64,000 nt of DNA from the NCBI RefSeq assembly GCF_019733355.1, contig NZ_JAIHLQ010000006.1:62001-126000 (forward strand), given 5' to 3'. Below are positions 49,684 to 57,499 of the stretch, piece by piece (position 1 is the first letter of the stretch; each line of letters starts with the position of its first letter). Made by a program: the position numbers and the translations under genes. Source of the stretch: Pseudomonas baetica (GTDB lineage Bacteria > Pseudomonadota > Gammaproteobacteria > Pseudomonadales > Pseudomonadaceae). The notes below the pieces were generated by a model. The model made no database searches and was not told the DNA's origin. It worked only from the letters and a program-made list of their open reading frames with translations.

Positions 49684-50064
49684 TCACTCAGGGTCTGTGA
49701 TGAGCATCCGGCCTGGCACCGCTGGCGCGGTTCGAATTTCGGCCAGACCTTTGGCAGTTCTGAATCCGATCTCGGTCACTGCGACCGGGTATTTAATTCC
49801 GCCATCCGGATTCAACACCACGAGACCAAACTTGCGGAGCTCGCTGAGCGTTGCTTGATCCAGGTCGGACGCGCCGTTGATCAGGTCTTGCAGTTTCTCG
49901 CTCGCTACCGCACCCAGTTCAACCGACCACTCACGGCCGTCGCGGCTGTAGTGGAAAGCGAATGACTCGGGCCGGGTTTCGATTGCGAGGAGCTTCAAAC
50001 CTGGGCGTTCAGTGGTTGCGGGATTGTTCACGAATACACTCCGAAGTTTATGCGCGGTGGCCAT
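49684..50064 (-). CDS. hypothetical protein, 126 aa
   Basis: ATG at 50064, 40 bases after the previous gene; ribosome site weak. Contains ESFAFHYSRDGREWSVELGAVASEKLQDLINGA and a GIKYPVAVTEIGFRTAKGLAEIR end. Alpha/beta; not recognised. Second gene of the operon. Confidence 0.65.
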   Translation of the reverse strand: MATAHKLRSVFVNNPATTERPGLKLLAIETRPESFAFHYSRDGREWSVELGAVASEKLQDLINGASDLDQATLSELRKFGLVVLNPDGGIKYPVAVTEIGFRTAKGLAEIRTAPAVPGRMLITDPE

Positions 50065-50104
50065 GATCGGCATTGTAACTGGCCACCGCACAATCGACCT
50101 GAAT

Positions 50105-51160
50105 TCAGCCTGCCAGGAAACTCAATTGCTCCATGGGTGCTTGCTGTGGGGTAGGCTTTGCCGCGGGCTTGGCGTCGATGACCCAAGTCGTGTTGGCGGC
50201 AGGGAACTGGGTGAGGGAGTAGATCTCGTCATGACCTTGCGGCATAGCGAAGTGGATTTCTTTACCAACAGAGCTGTGTTCAACCTTCGCCAACAAACGC
50301 TCAATGGTCCGCTGCTTGTAGTCTTCGACCTTCACGGTCGTGTCGACGATAACCCTTACGCCGGTGGCAGGCATCGGCTCTGCGTTTTCCACCGAGGCTC
50401 GGAGTGCCTGAATGCGTTTGCGGTAGCTGCCTGGCTCCTTAACCTCTGCTTCCCAAAGCGAGGCTACGAACTGGGCAACGATGCTGTATGCCCAGCCCTC
50501 ACAGCGCCACTGTCCGTCACTGCCCATCATCAGGACGTTGTCATTGTCCCGGACCTGCATGCAGCGCGGCGATGTAACGTCGTATGCCTTGGCCTTCTGA
50601 GGCTTGTAGCCCAGGCTTTCGTCACGCGGGTTGCCCAGTGGGATGTTGTAGCTCTGAATAACCCGGTGTGCGCCTAGCGTCATGCCGTCATACAAGGTGC
50701 CCAAGAGGTTGCTGTCCGCGTACAGGGAAAGCTCAACGGATTCGCCGGCCTCAAGCGCCGCGACCTGTTTCCCATAGCCCCATGCTTGCATGGCGGGCTT
50801 GGAGTCGTTGAACGCGCTCATGGTCAGCGGAGAATTCCACTCTTTGCCAGCTTTCAGGATGATGTCCAGGTTGGCCATCGCGACAGGGTTGGCCATCTCT
50901 GCTAGCCAGCCCGCGATATAGCTTTCAGGCCTGATCGTCCGTCCGCCAGCACCCTGCAGCGATTGGCCTTCGCAGGAGGATGCAGACCGAAAGATCGCGC
51001 GGATAATCTGTGACGACGATCCAATTGCGCGGGCGCTCCAGCTCGGAGTGTGAGGGTGGCAGTTCTTTTCGTAGGTTTGCTCAAACATGACGTAGCAAGG
51101 CTGGCCATCTTGACCGCGGAATGCGCCAATGAGTTTGCCGGTGGTGACTGTAGAGCCCAT
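50105..51160 (-). CDS. hypothetical protein, 351 aa, with C-terminal clamp-like motif
   Basis: Leading gene of the 51160-49464 operon. Mostly beta-rich with several Trp/Cys residues, and a helical region around residue 250. It ends APMEQLSFLAG after a Pro/Ala/Lys linker. EQLSFL resembles the QLxLF peptide that binds the replicative sliding clamp, and the DndC-like protein at 24665-26491 ends LEQLSFWL. No enzyme motif recognised. Confidence 0.75.
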   Translation of the reverse strand: MGSTVTTGKLIGAFRGQDGQPCYVMFEQTYEKNCHPHTPSWSARAIGSSSQIIRAIFRSASSCEGQSLQGAGGRTIRPESYIAGWLAEMANPVAMANLDIILKAGKEWNSPLTMSAFNDSKPAMQAWGYGKQVAALEAGESVELSLYADSNLLGTLYDGMTLGAHRVIQSYNIPLGNPRDESLGYKPQKAKAYDVTSPRCMQVRDNDNVLMMGSDGQWRCEGWAYSIVAQFVASLWEAEVKEPGSYRKRIQALRASVENAEPMPATGVRVIVDTTVKVEDYKQRTIERLLAKVEHSSVGKEIHFAMPQGHDEIYSLTQFPAANTTWVIDAKPAAKPTPQQAPMEQLSFLAG

Positions 51161-51199
51161 GTTTGATACCCCTGAATGTGTTGAGAACCTGTGTTTCGA

Positions 51200-51235
51200 T
51201 GGGTTCAGTATCAGGATACTTTGCGTGTGCCAGAA
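51200..51235 (-). promoter_or_regulatory. TTCTGGCAC-type promoter
   Basis: Exact TTCTGGCACA at 51235-51226, ATACTG at 25-30, CCCATC at 33-38, +1 near 51200; leader about 40 nt to 51160. Confidence 0.75.
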
Positions 51236-51365
51236 CCAACTGGGACAGAGTTTTTACCTAATGCTGGCGCTATGAATCCTGTCCCAGGATTTGAGTCAGT
51301 CACGCTCCGGCTTATGGGAAATGAAAAGGCCTAGACATGCCGGGCTGAAGCATGAGAGGAATTTG

Positions 51366-51809
51366 TTAAAGCCCTATTATGCGGAGGCGAAAATCTCCCC
51401 AGACAGTCCATCGAGTAAGCTCAGAAGCGATCCAGCCCATTCCAATGATGATGAGTTCGCTGACTACATAGAAAGTAGAAAAGCCTTCAGGAGGCTTTGG
51501 AATCTGTACGTTTGAACCGAGAGTGGCGAAGACATAAATCAGCCCGTAAAACACTAGCATCGCGACCCAAAGGGCTCTATCCGTGCCCTTCTGGTAATAC
51601 CGCTCGTAAACAAGTCCCGCCGAGGCTTGGATAATCCAGACAAGCAGGGTCATCCCAAGAAAATATTGGGTTACTGCTTGGGGCAGGACATGCCAGAGGG
51701 CTGTAATACCACTAATCAAATACAGATTGAATCCCGTGATAGCGGCGAGGATGAGCGATCGACGTGGGGGTGTTTCCGTGGTTTCTTGCGTCGGAACAAT
51801 TTCAGTCAT
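51366..51809 (-). CDS. four-helix membrane protein, 147 aa
   Basis: ATG at 51809 (GGATTAGAC upstream). Short polar N-terminus, then hydrophobic segments near residues 22-42, 45-66, 80-100 and 112-130, ending in basic residues. Not recognised. Confidence 0.65.
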   Translation of the reverse strand: MTEIVPTQETTETPPRRSLILAAITGFNLYLISGITALWHVLPQAVTQYFLGMTLLVWIIQASAGLVYERYYQKGTDRALWVAMLVFYGLIYVFATLGSNVQIPKPPEGFSTFYVVSELIIIGMGWIASELTRWTVWGDFRLRIIGL

Positions 51810-51909
51810 GTCTAATCCATCATTAGCGGCCAAAGCCAAGCTTCCAATTTAACTCAGAATGAGAGTCGCTCTTTGAAAATCACCATGGAGTTTTCCGTGG
51901 GCCAAGGGT

Positions 51910-52200
51910 TCATTGATTGGCGGAACTGGAGGTTCGAAAGGCAGGCTCCGGACTCGCACTCAGTTCAACCGGCACACTGACCCAGTCGCCAAACTTGGTG
52001 ACGACGACGGCACGGCAGAGCGCTACCAACTCGTTGCGTGCAGGCTCGGTAGTGTATTGATCGCCGCAGTAGTAGATGTTTGCAATCCAGCGCTCGGAGG
52101 TCTCAGTACCTTCGGCCCCGTTGTGAGCTTCTGGGTAAACGCCACCTGGTAGTCGCGCATCAATGGGCCGGCTTGAGCCCATTCTGTGCTCGGACGGTGC
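51910..52200 (-). pseudogene. truncated, frameshifted copy of the DUF2591-like gene
   Basis: Nearly identical to the 3' part of 52402-52893 (TETSERWIANIYYCGDQYTTEP, NELVALCRAVVVTKFGDWVSVP). One base is missing at the VALNPEAH position, which breaks the frame. Similarity stops at TGCTCGGACGG, where the repeat array 52205-52323 takes over. An open frame continues through the repeats but gives repetitive sequence (TVYWVP), so it is not a credible gene. Confidence 0.8.
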
Positions 52201-52204
52201 GGTC

Positions 52205-52323
52205 ACCCAATAGACAGTGCCTGAGGGATTTGTACCCAATAGACGGTCGTCCGAGTACCTAATAGACGGTGTTCCGGGCACCCAATAGACGGCGGCCTGG
52301 GGGACTGGTACCCAATAGACGGT
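52205..52323. repeat. five direct copies of a 14-bp repeat
   Basis: ACCCAATAGACGGT and near copies start at 52205, 52234, 52257, 52280 and 52310, spaced 23-30 bases apart with unrelated GC-rich sequence between. Copies differ at one or two positions. They occupy the place of the lost N-terminus of the 51910-52200 copy. The spacing is iteron-like. Confidence 0.85.
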
Positions 52324-52401
52324 CTCCCGCTGATTTGCTGGCAACCCGCTGAAGTGGTGCATTTTCAACAGTGCCCGACGTATAGACCCCTCGCCTGGAT
52401 T

Positions 52402-52893
52402 TCAAAGTTCGGCAGCGTCAGTTCTCGGATAGCCAGGTTCCGGTGCCACACTCAATTCAACCGGCACACTGACCCAGTCCCCAAACTTTGTGACAACCAC
52501 AGCACGGCAAAGCGCTACGAGCTCGTTACGCGCAGGCTCGGTGGTGTATTGATCGCCTCCGCTGTAGTAGATATTTGCAATCCAACGCTCGGAAGTCTCA
52601 GTACCTTCGTCCCCGTAGTGAGCCTCTGGGTTGAGCGCCACCTGGTATTCGCGCAGCAATGGGCCGGCATGAGCCCAGTCTGTGCTCGGACGGAACGGGA
52701 TTAAGCCCCGTGAGGTAACGCGATAGGCGCGTGCGAGGTTCTGGTGTTGAGGGCTCTCGATCTGAACCTTGATCCCGGCCGCTTGAGCAACAGCCCAGTC
52801 CAGGGCTGGCCCGTCCAGTTCCTCAAGGTAGATTTGTACGAATCCGGAGAGTGCTTGGGGTTTTGCGGGTGGCACAGGAGCGTAGGCTGTCAT
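52402..52893 (-). CDS. DUF2591 (phage NinX-like) protein
   Basis: 163 residues, start at 52893 set by the promoter. Matches the NinX-type layout: DGPALDWAVAQAAGI, FRPSTDWAHAGPLLREYQVAL and the closing NELVALCRAVVVTKFGDWVSVP. NinX is a small phage protein of unknown function. A broken copy lies immediately downstream. Confidence 0.75.
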   Translation of the reverse strand: MTAYAPVPPAKPQALSGFVQIYLEELDGPALDWAVAQAAGIKVQIESPQHQNLARAYRVTSRGLIPFRPSTDWAHAGPLLREYQVALNPEAHYGDEGTETSERWIANIYYSGGDQYTTEPARNELVALCRAVVVTKFGDWVSVPVELSVAPEPGYPRTDAAEL

Positions 52894-52917
52894 TTCGGTA
52901 TCCTCGGCTGAAATCAT

Positions 52918-52953
52918 TACCTCTATGCTGCCTTGCTTGGCTGTGTGCCAGAA
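52918..52953 (-). promoter_or_regulatory. TTCTGGCAC-type promoter
   Basis: Exact TTCTGGCACA at 52953-52944, AGCATA at 25-30; leader about 25 nt to 52893. Confidence 0.7.
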
Positions 52954-53001
52954 GCGGAAACATCACCGCCATTTCCACCGTTACCAGTTTGGGGCGTCCG
53001 G

Positions 53002-53589
53002 TTAGTTGGGGTCGACGGCTTGCTTGGCCTGTTCCAGCAGTGCACGCACACGTTGAATTTCCTTCGCGCTATGCGGCGTGCCGCCCGCGTTCAGGTCTAG
53101 GTATTGAGTAAGCAGTTGCTCGCGACTGGTGAAGTCGTAGACTGCGACCTTCACGTAGAATTTTCGTGCGCTGTACGCGGTGCCCAGCAACTCCTTAGCA
53201 GTGAACCCGAATGGCTTCACGTTTCCTTTGACGAACTCAGTGATTGCAGTGAAACGCTGCAGCCCGTCAACGCACTGCAACCCAGGCGGGAGATCGGTAT
53301 CTGCTTTGGCGATATTATTCCAGCTAGCGCTGTTGAACTGGATAAGCAACCCGCTGACAGGTACAACGCCGCGCAAGCAGTTTTCGATGTAGTGAGCTTG
53401 CTGCTCGGGCGTCCAAACATGTCCGCGCTGGAAGTCCGGAATTAGCTCCAGTCCACCATAATCTTCGCCGAGACCAATCAGGGCCCGCTCCAAGCCATCC
53501 CAGCGGTAATCCGCGGACCAGCGCGCGGTGCGCAGTGGCTTGATGAGATTATTTAGTTGCTGCTCGAATTCGCTGATCTGACGTGCCAT
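53002..53589 (-). CDS. DUF262-type (GmrS N-terminal, ParB-like) protein
   Basis: 195 residues. DUF262 motifs: LIPDFQRGHVWTPEQQAHYIE, VPVSGLLIQF, CVDGLQRFTAITEFV and LNAGGTPHSAKEIQRVRALL. In GmrSD-type restriction enzymes this domain hydrolyses NTP and is fused to or paired with a DUF1524 HNH nuclease. Here it stands alone and the nuclease half is absent. Upstream bases contain only a poor promoter match. Confidence 0.85.
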   Translation of the reverse strand: MARQISEFEQQLNNLIKPLRTARWSADYRWDGLERALIGLGEDYGGLELIPDFQRGHVWTPEQQAHYIENCLRGVVPVSGLLIQFNSASWNNIAKADTDLPPGLQCVDGLQRFTAITEFVKGNVKPFGFTAKELLGTAYSARKFYVKVAVYDFTSREQLLTQYLDLNAGGTPHSAKEIQRVRALLEQAKQAVDPN

Positions 53590-53688
53590 TGCTGTAATCC
53601 GTATTTAGGGACAATTAGTGTCCGTTCTTTCATGTGGCCAGCATGTCGGTGGAAGCCGAAATACAACCACAACCTTTTCAACTCAGGC

Positions 53689-54093
53689 TTACACCATCTC
53701 GACCTGAACACGGAACGTCCGGTCTTTGTCATGCAAATCCAACCGGGAGCCTATCGCGCCAGATTCCAGACCTGCCTTGAATTCGAACGCGCTGGATTCA
53801 CTGAAAAAGTACGATTCCTCCACCTCTAGAAGCTCCCGCCCATCAAATGACGATTGCACAACGCAGTAGACGTACTTGCTGTCGATCGGGGCATCTGGGT
53901 AGAACTTGTACAGATTAATGCTCGAGGAGTGGGGCTTGCCGTCTTTGCCGACAGTGAATTCGATCTGCTCACTCGAAAAGCGGGCGTCTTGGTGGAAGCC
54001 GGTTACCGTTACAACGTAGGGCTGGTCGTCCATGAATCCCATAAACAAGGTCTGGCCGATGGTGGGTCGATAGTCCGGGGTGTGGGCGCTCAT
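53689..54093 (-). CDS. hypothetical protein, 134 aa
   Basis: Beta-rich protein (TLFMGFMDDQPYVVTVTGFH; YVYCVVQSSFDGRELLEVEE). Not recognised. Promoter at 54127-54162, leader 34 nt. Confidence 0.7.
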   Translation of the reverse strand: MSAHTPDYRPTIGQTLFMGFMDDQPYVVTVTGFHQDARFSSEQIEFTVGKDGKPHSSSINLYKFYPDAPIDSKYVYCVVQSSFDGRELLEVEESYFFSESSAFEFKAGLESGAIGSRLDLHDKDRTFRVQVEMV

Positions 54094-54126
54094 GGGTGAT
54101 TTCCTTTATGAAGGGTCGCATTTGAT

Positions 54127-54162
54127 TGACCCCATATTCGTAGAGGATTCAGCGTGCCAGAA
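54127..54162 (-). promoter_or_regulatory. TTCTGGCAC-type promoter
   Basis: Exact TTCTGGCACG at 54162-54153, AATATG at 25-30, TCAATC initiator, +1 near 54127. Confidence 0.75.
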
Positions 54163-54278
54163 GCCCCATCCAGTCAGAATGATGAGTAAGCACGGGCTGA
54201 ATCCCAGATGTGAGCCGAAGGCTGCGCAATCGGTTTCCGCAGGTTGGGTCTGACGAATTGAATCGCTCGCCGCCGGTG

Positions 54279-54914
54279 TTAGGCCGCAAGCCCCAGGTCT
54301 TCACACTCCTCACGCCATCCGGCCCAGAGATCTGCTTCAATCGACGCATAGGTATCGTGAAGGTCCTGGCAGTACGCGCGGTGGGCTTCCTCCTCCAACA
54401 TTTCCTGGTTGCACTCGTAGGCATCAATGCATTCCTCTGCCGTGTCGACCGGCGACTCTCCATGTGACCATTGGTGCATCACTGTGCGGTAATGCCCTTG
54501 CCGAATGTGTGCGACCGTGCCGACACGAGCGTCCATGAGTTGAGCGATAGCCATATCGACCGCAGCAAGCCAGCTTGTGTAAGGGAAGTGTTCATGTGGC
54601 TCAGGTTGCAACCAACTTGCTGAGAGCCTGCCAATCGATCCGCTCTTAACGTTGGTTTCATGCAGTTCTGTATAGAGCTCGTGAGCAAGGCTGTATTGGT
54701 CTGCCAGCTCAGGGATGTCTTGAAGCATGATTGGCACGCAGGGGCCATAGTGGCGGTAGGTCAGAACATCATTCGACGCAAGATCGTGCACCGCGTTGTA
54801 GGCAGCCTCCAAGGCGGCTTCGGTTTGAGCCTCGCACCCTTCGATGCCAGCAAAAGCAGCGACATTGATCCAGAGCAAGCGGGCGGCGAGGGCTTCTTGA
54901 AATGCTGGGTTCAT
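54279..54914 (-). CDS. hypothetical protein, paralogue of 58238-58864
   Basis: 211 residues. Shares with 58238-58864 the start MNPAFQEALAARLLW (versus MNAAFREALVARFLW), LASNDVLTYRHYGPCVPIML and YTSWLAAVDMAIAQLMDA. Fully helical and acidic. The C-terminal part is divergent between the two. Function unknown. Confidence 0.75.
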   Translation of the reverse strand: MNPAFQEALAARLLWINVAAFAGIEGCEAQTEAALEAAYNAVHDLASNDVLTYRHYGPCVPIMLQDIPELADQYSLAHELYTELHETNVKSGSIGRLSASWLQPEPHEHFPYTSWLAAVDMAIAQLMDARVGTVAHIRQGHYRTVMHQWSHGESPVDTAEECIDAYECNQEMLEEEAHRAYCQDLHDTYASIEADLWAGWREECEDLGLAA

Positions 54915-54942
54915 GGTTGAGGCTCCGAGTCTGTTTGGACAG

Positions 54943-54978
54943 TGGAACCATCATCAGGGGGTATTAAGTGTGCCAGAA
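54943..54978 (-). promoter_or_regulatory. TTCTGGCAC-type promoter
   Basis: Exact TTCTGGCACA at 54978-54969, ATGATG at 25-30, TCCACT initiator, +1 near 54943; leader 29 nt. Confidence 0.75.
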
Positions 54979-55168
54979 CCTCCCAAGGGGAAAATAAGGC
55001 TGCCGCCCCAACGTTTGGAATGCCCGCCTAATCGAACTTCCAATGCCTCAGGCGGGGTACCAATGCGGTCGTTATCCAGCCTAGGGAAAGGTGTGCTGGG
55101 GTCGCTTGATCCTTGGTCGATCTGTATCGTCATCGCCCATTGACACTGAATCGCCGGAGCAAGTACCA

Positions 55169-55852
55169 ATGCACGAGTACATAGACGCTTTCAAGGTAGC
55201 CATGGTGCGGACCGATGGGATTGCAGGTGGATTGTCGAACTACCCGCTGAGGATCACTCCAGGGTTGAAGATCGACATACCTCAGATTGTTGATGCGATC
55301 GCTCGTGACTTCTCGGAGTTTCTCCCGCATACCGACGTGCTGCCAGGGAAATGCTTCAGAGTCGCCCGTGAGCTGTCATACATCCTGCTTGAGTTGGGTG
55401 TCCGGCATACCGTCACTGTTGGAGACATCGAGCTGGTTGATGGCCTCTATGTGGGCCTTGACCTAGAGCAGCTGCAGCGCGACGTCGCCGGGGGCTATGG
55501 GTTGGACTTTCAGGATGGGCGTCCTGTAGGCCGGCCGATAAATGCTCATGCCTGGATCACCTTGGAGAATGGGTGTGTCATTGACACCACTATCCTTCCT
55601 TCTCAGCATCGCAAAAGCCAAAACCCATCTGAGCTTCTGAGTTTTGCTGAGTCGGTCTATTTTTCCGGCAAGCAGCACACTCCAGTAGTCCGGCACTTAC
55701 CGATGATGACCGGGCTTGTGTATCACCAGTTGGTGCTGATCGGGGAGGGTGACGGTGACGCACAGAACTACTGTCAGTGGTCGGAGGATTACGCGCGGTT
55801 GATGGGGAGGCTGGACTTGGTCAGGTTGGTGCCGGCACTCAGACCTAATTGA
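55169..55852 (+). CDS. papain-like fold protein (Cys-His-Asp)
   Basis: 227 residues from the ATG at 55169 (CGGAGCAAGTACCA). A candidate triad is visible: Cys in LPGKCFRVARELSYILL, His in INAHAWITLENG and Asp in CVIDTTILPSQ. The order matches transglutaminase-like enzymes and the smaller gene at 8515-8946. Proteins like this are found near toxins and effectors, but the substrate is unknown. Confidence 0.65.
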   Translation: MHEYIDAFKVAMVRTDGIAGGLSNYPLRITPGLKIDIPQIVDAIARDFSEFLPHTDVLPGKCFRVARELSYILLELGVRHTVTVGDIELVDGLYVGLDLEQLQRDVAGGYGLDFQDGRPVGRPINAHAWITLENGCVIDTTILPSQHRKSQNPSELLSFAESVYFSGKQHTPVVRHLPMMTGLVYHQLVLIGEGDGDAQNYCQWSEDYARLMGRLDLVRLVPALRPN

Positions 55853-55909
55853 TTTCAAGGAACTCAACCCGTGTCTCATTGGCACCGGGTTGGAATTTGA
55901 TGAAATGGC

Positions 55910-56284
55910 TCAATTGATAGGCGTAGAAGGCAGCATAGGTGCTTCGAAAAACGGGTGAAGCTCCGTAAAACCCGCATCTCGATAACACTGCCACCAAGCA
56001 TCTACCTGGTCCTTCACACTCTCGGTCAGCTCCTTGATTCCATTGCGCAGATCTATCGCTAAGAACGCGCATGCCTTGTAAGCGTCTACGGCCTCAAGGT
56101 CATCGCGGGAGACTACTGCGCAGGCAGTCAGATGACGTGAACGTACATAGTGAAAAGCACCGGCAGGTATGGCGCCGGCCATGTACTCACTGTGCGCAGC
56201 GGCTAGGTTCGCATCGAGGACCGGCATAACACCGATCAAGTTGCTTTTGAGGGATTGAATACTCATGGTCTGACTAGGGTTCAT
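55910..56284 (-). CDS. hypothetical protein, 124 aa
   Basis: ATG at 56284 (AAGGAATCAAAAC). Helical protein with several aromatic residues near the end (VDAWWQCYRDAGFTELHPFF). Probably the second gene after 56340-56642 (55-base gap). Not recognised. Confidence 0.7.
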   Translation of the reverse strand: MNPSQTMSIQSLKSNLIGVMPVLDANLAAAHSEYMAGAIPAGAFHYVRSRHLTACAVVSRDDLEAVDAYKACAFLAIDLRNGIKELTESVKDQVDAWWQCYRDAGFTELHPFFEAPMLPSTPIN

Positions 56285-56339
56285 GTTTTGATTCCTTGAG
56301 ACCCAGGCGAGCCCGGGCGTGAGGGTGGGATGATCAGGC

Positions 56340-56642
56340 TCAGGCAGCTTGCGGCGGGAGGTCGCTACGTTTGTTTGCGATCCCGATGTTGGATTTGAAG
56401 TAATCCATGCACGCTTCAAAGCCTTGCGAGATAAGCGCTGAGTAGGCTGCGCGGTGATCACCATTGAGGATGTAGAACCCATCCATTTGATCACGCACTA
56501 GCGCAGTGGTGTCGCAGCCATAGATCCACATGTCGTGGTCGTTGAAGCTGACGTAGAACCCTTTACCGTTGATGGTCGAGTTGTACTGCACGACAGGCAC
56601 CGCCAGTCCCGAAGCGAGTGTGATGGTGTGGGCGGTAGCCAT
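56340..56642 (-). CDS. hypothetical protein, 100 aa
   Basis: GCAAGGAAATCAAT upstream. Beta-rich N-terminal half (GLAVPVVQYNSTINGKGFYVSF) and helical C-terminal half (AAYSALISQGFEACMDYF). Leader 30 nt from its promoter. Not recognised. Confidence 0.7.
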   Translation of the reverse strand: MATAHTITLASGLAVPVVQYNSTINGKGFYVSFNDHDMWIYGCDTTALVRDQMDGFYILNGDHRAAYSALISQGFEACMDYFKSNIGIANKRSDLPPQAA

Positions 56643-56671
56643 ATTGATTTCCTTGCATGAGCTGAATTTGA

Positions 56672-56707
56672 TATGGCCATCTTGTTGCCACTTACCCTGT
56701 GCCAGAA
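56672..56707 (-). promoter_or_regulatory. TTCTGGCAC-type promoter
   Basis: Exact TTCTGGCACA at 56707-56698, AAGATG at 25-30, ATATC initiator; directly preceded by the terminator at 56718-56746. Confidence 0.75.
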
Positions 56708-56717
56708 CCCTCTTTAC

Positions 56718-56746
56718 GAAAAAAGAGCCGCATGGGCCCCTTTTTT
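56718..56746 (-). terminator. Rho-independent terminator (bidirectional-looking)
   Basis: A-run, GAGCC, GCAT loop, GGGCCCC and T-run: an imperfect GC stem with A/T flanks on both sides. Ends the 57134-56759 unit. Confidence 0.7.
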
Positions 56747-56758
56747 GGTGGACGGCAA

Positions 56759-56944
56759 CTAACTCCGTTTGCCAGCCCGATCATCTGCGCCTCGTGACCA
56801 ACCGCGGGCGTACAATCGGTCTTCCCAGGTCGAATCCGGATTGGGGAAGGCTGGCCCCGGGTCTCCCTTCTGGCCTGCTTCACGTCCACGCTGATACGGC
56901 GTCTTCTCGTCCGCGGGGCCCAACAGCGCTGCTAACTTACTCAT
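56759..56944 (-). CDS. small protein, 61 aa, with GxxxG and GWxxG motifs
   Basis: AGGTAGGAATT upstream. YQRGREAGQKGDPG and WEDRLYARGWSRGADDR make a small Gly/Arg-rich protein similar to RMF-like or phage small proteins. Second gene of the 57134 unit. Function unknown. Confidence 0.65.
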   Translation of the reverse strand: MSKLAALLGPADEKTPYQRGREAGQKGDPGPAFPNPDSTWEDRLYARGWSRGADDRAGKRS

Positions 56945-56996
56945 AATTCCTACCTTGAATAGCCGGGGCCGGCCAGTACAGCCAGTTGGTTGGGAT

Positions 56997-57134
56997 TCAG
57001 AGTGGGGATTTCAGCTGCTCAACCCGAGCCTTTTGTTCCAGGTCCATGCACAGGCGGACCTGCTTTGCCGTCGCCTTGCCCTGAGCCCACCGGTTTCGCA
57101 GTGATTTCATTGTTCTTTCTTCAGCCTTGCTCAT
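56997..57134 (-). CDS. small basic protein, 45 aa
   Basis: ATG at 57134, stop TGA at 56997-56999. Highly basic helical peptide (RTMKSLRNRWAQGKATAKQVR, then LCMDLEQKARVEQLK). The position exactly fits the promoter at 57162-57197 (28-nt leader), the main support for the gene. Confidence 0.65.
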   Translation of the reverse strand: MSKAEERTMKSLRNRWAQGKATAKQVRLCMDLEQKARVEQLKSPL

Positions 57135-57161
57135 GATCTCTCCACACTCTTGGAAGTTGAT

Positions 57162-57197
57162 GAGGGCAATATTGAGGCGTTCGCAAGCGTGCCAGAA
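57162..57197 (-). promoter_or_regulatory. TTCTGGCAC-type promoter
   Basis: Exact TTCTGGCACG at 57197-57188, AATATT at 25-30, CTCATC initiator one base late, +1 near 57161. Confidence 0.75.
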
Positions 57198-57252
57198 GCA
57201 TGCTTATGGAGGATCCACGAACCCGGCCGGGGGTATTGTGAATTGCAGGCAC

Positions 57253-57277
57253 AAAAAAAGCCGCCCGTCAGGGCAGC
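57253..57277 (-). terminator. Rho-independent terminator
   Basis: On the minus strand, GCTGCCC / GGGCGGC stem with a 4-base loop followed by TTTTTTT; 24 bases past the stop at 57301. Confidence 0.85.
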
Positions 57278-57300
57278 TCTTTGGAAATCAATGATGCTTG

Positions 57301-57462
57301 TCAGCCAGCGAGGCGGCCAACGGGCTCGAAATCACGGCCTTTGGACATTGCTACGTCCAGAAAACGGCTGGCTTTCACGGAACGATTAGCAAGGACCGCA
57401 CGAGCTTCTGCTTGGAAGCGTGCTGCCATCATTGGTTTCGGTTCGTGCTTTGGCTTCTGCAT
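57301..57462 (-). CDS. small basic protein, 53 aa
   Basis: ATG at 57462 with GAGAGGTGTCT upstream. Basic, Ala-rich helix (MMAARFQAEARAVLANRSVK). Follows the GNAT-like gene after 37 bases and ends before a terminator, so likely co-transcribed with it. Not recognised. Confidence 0.65.
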   Translation of the reverse strand: MQKPKHEPKPMMAARFQAEARAVLANRSVKASRFLDVAMSKGRDFEPVGRLAG

Positions 57463-57499
57463 AGACACCTCTCGGGTATCGGGATTTAGGTGGATAGTA

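Noticed and set aside
52205..52323. CRISPR array
   Set aside because: Repeats are only 14 bp, spacers 9-16 bp and irregular, and no cas genes are present.
51910..52368. An intact 152-residue gene reading through the ACCCAATAGACGGT repeats
   Set aside because: The N-terminal third is repetitive translation of the DNA repeat, and the rest aligns to the neighbouring gene only after a frameshift.
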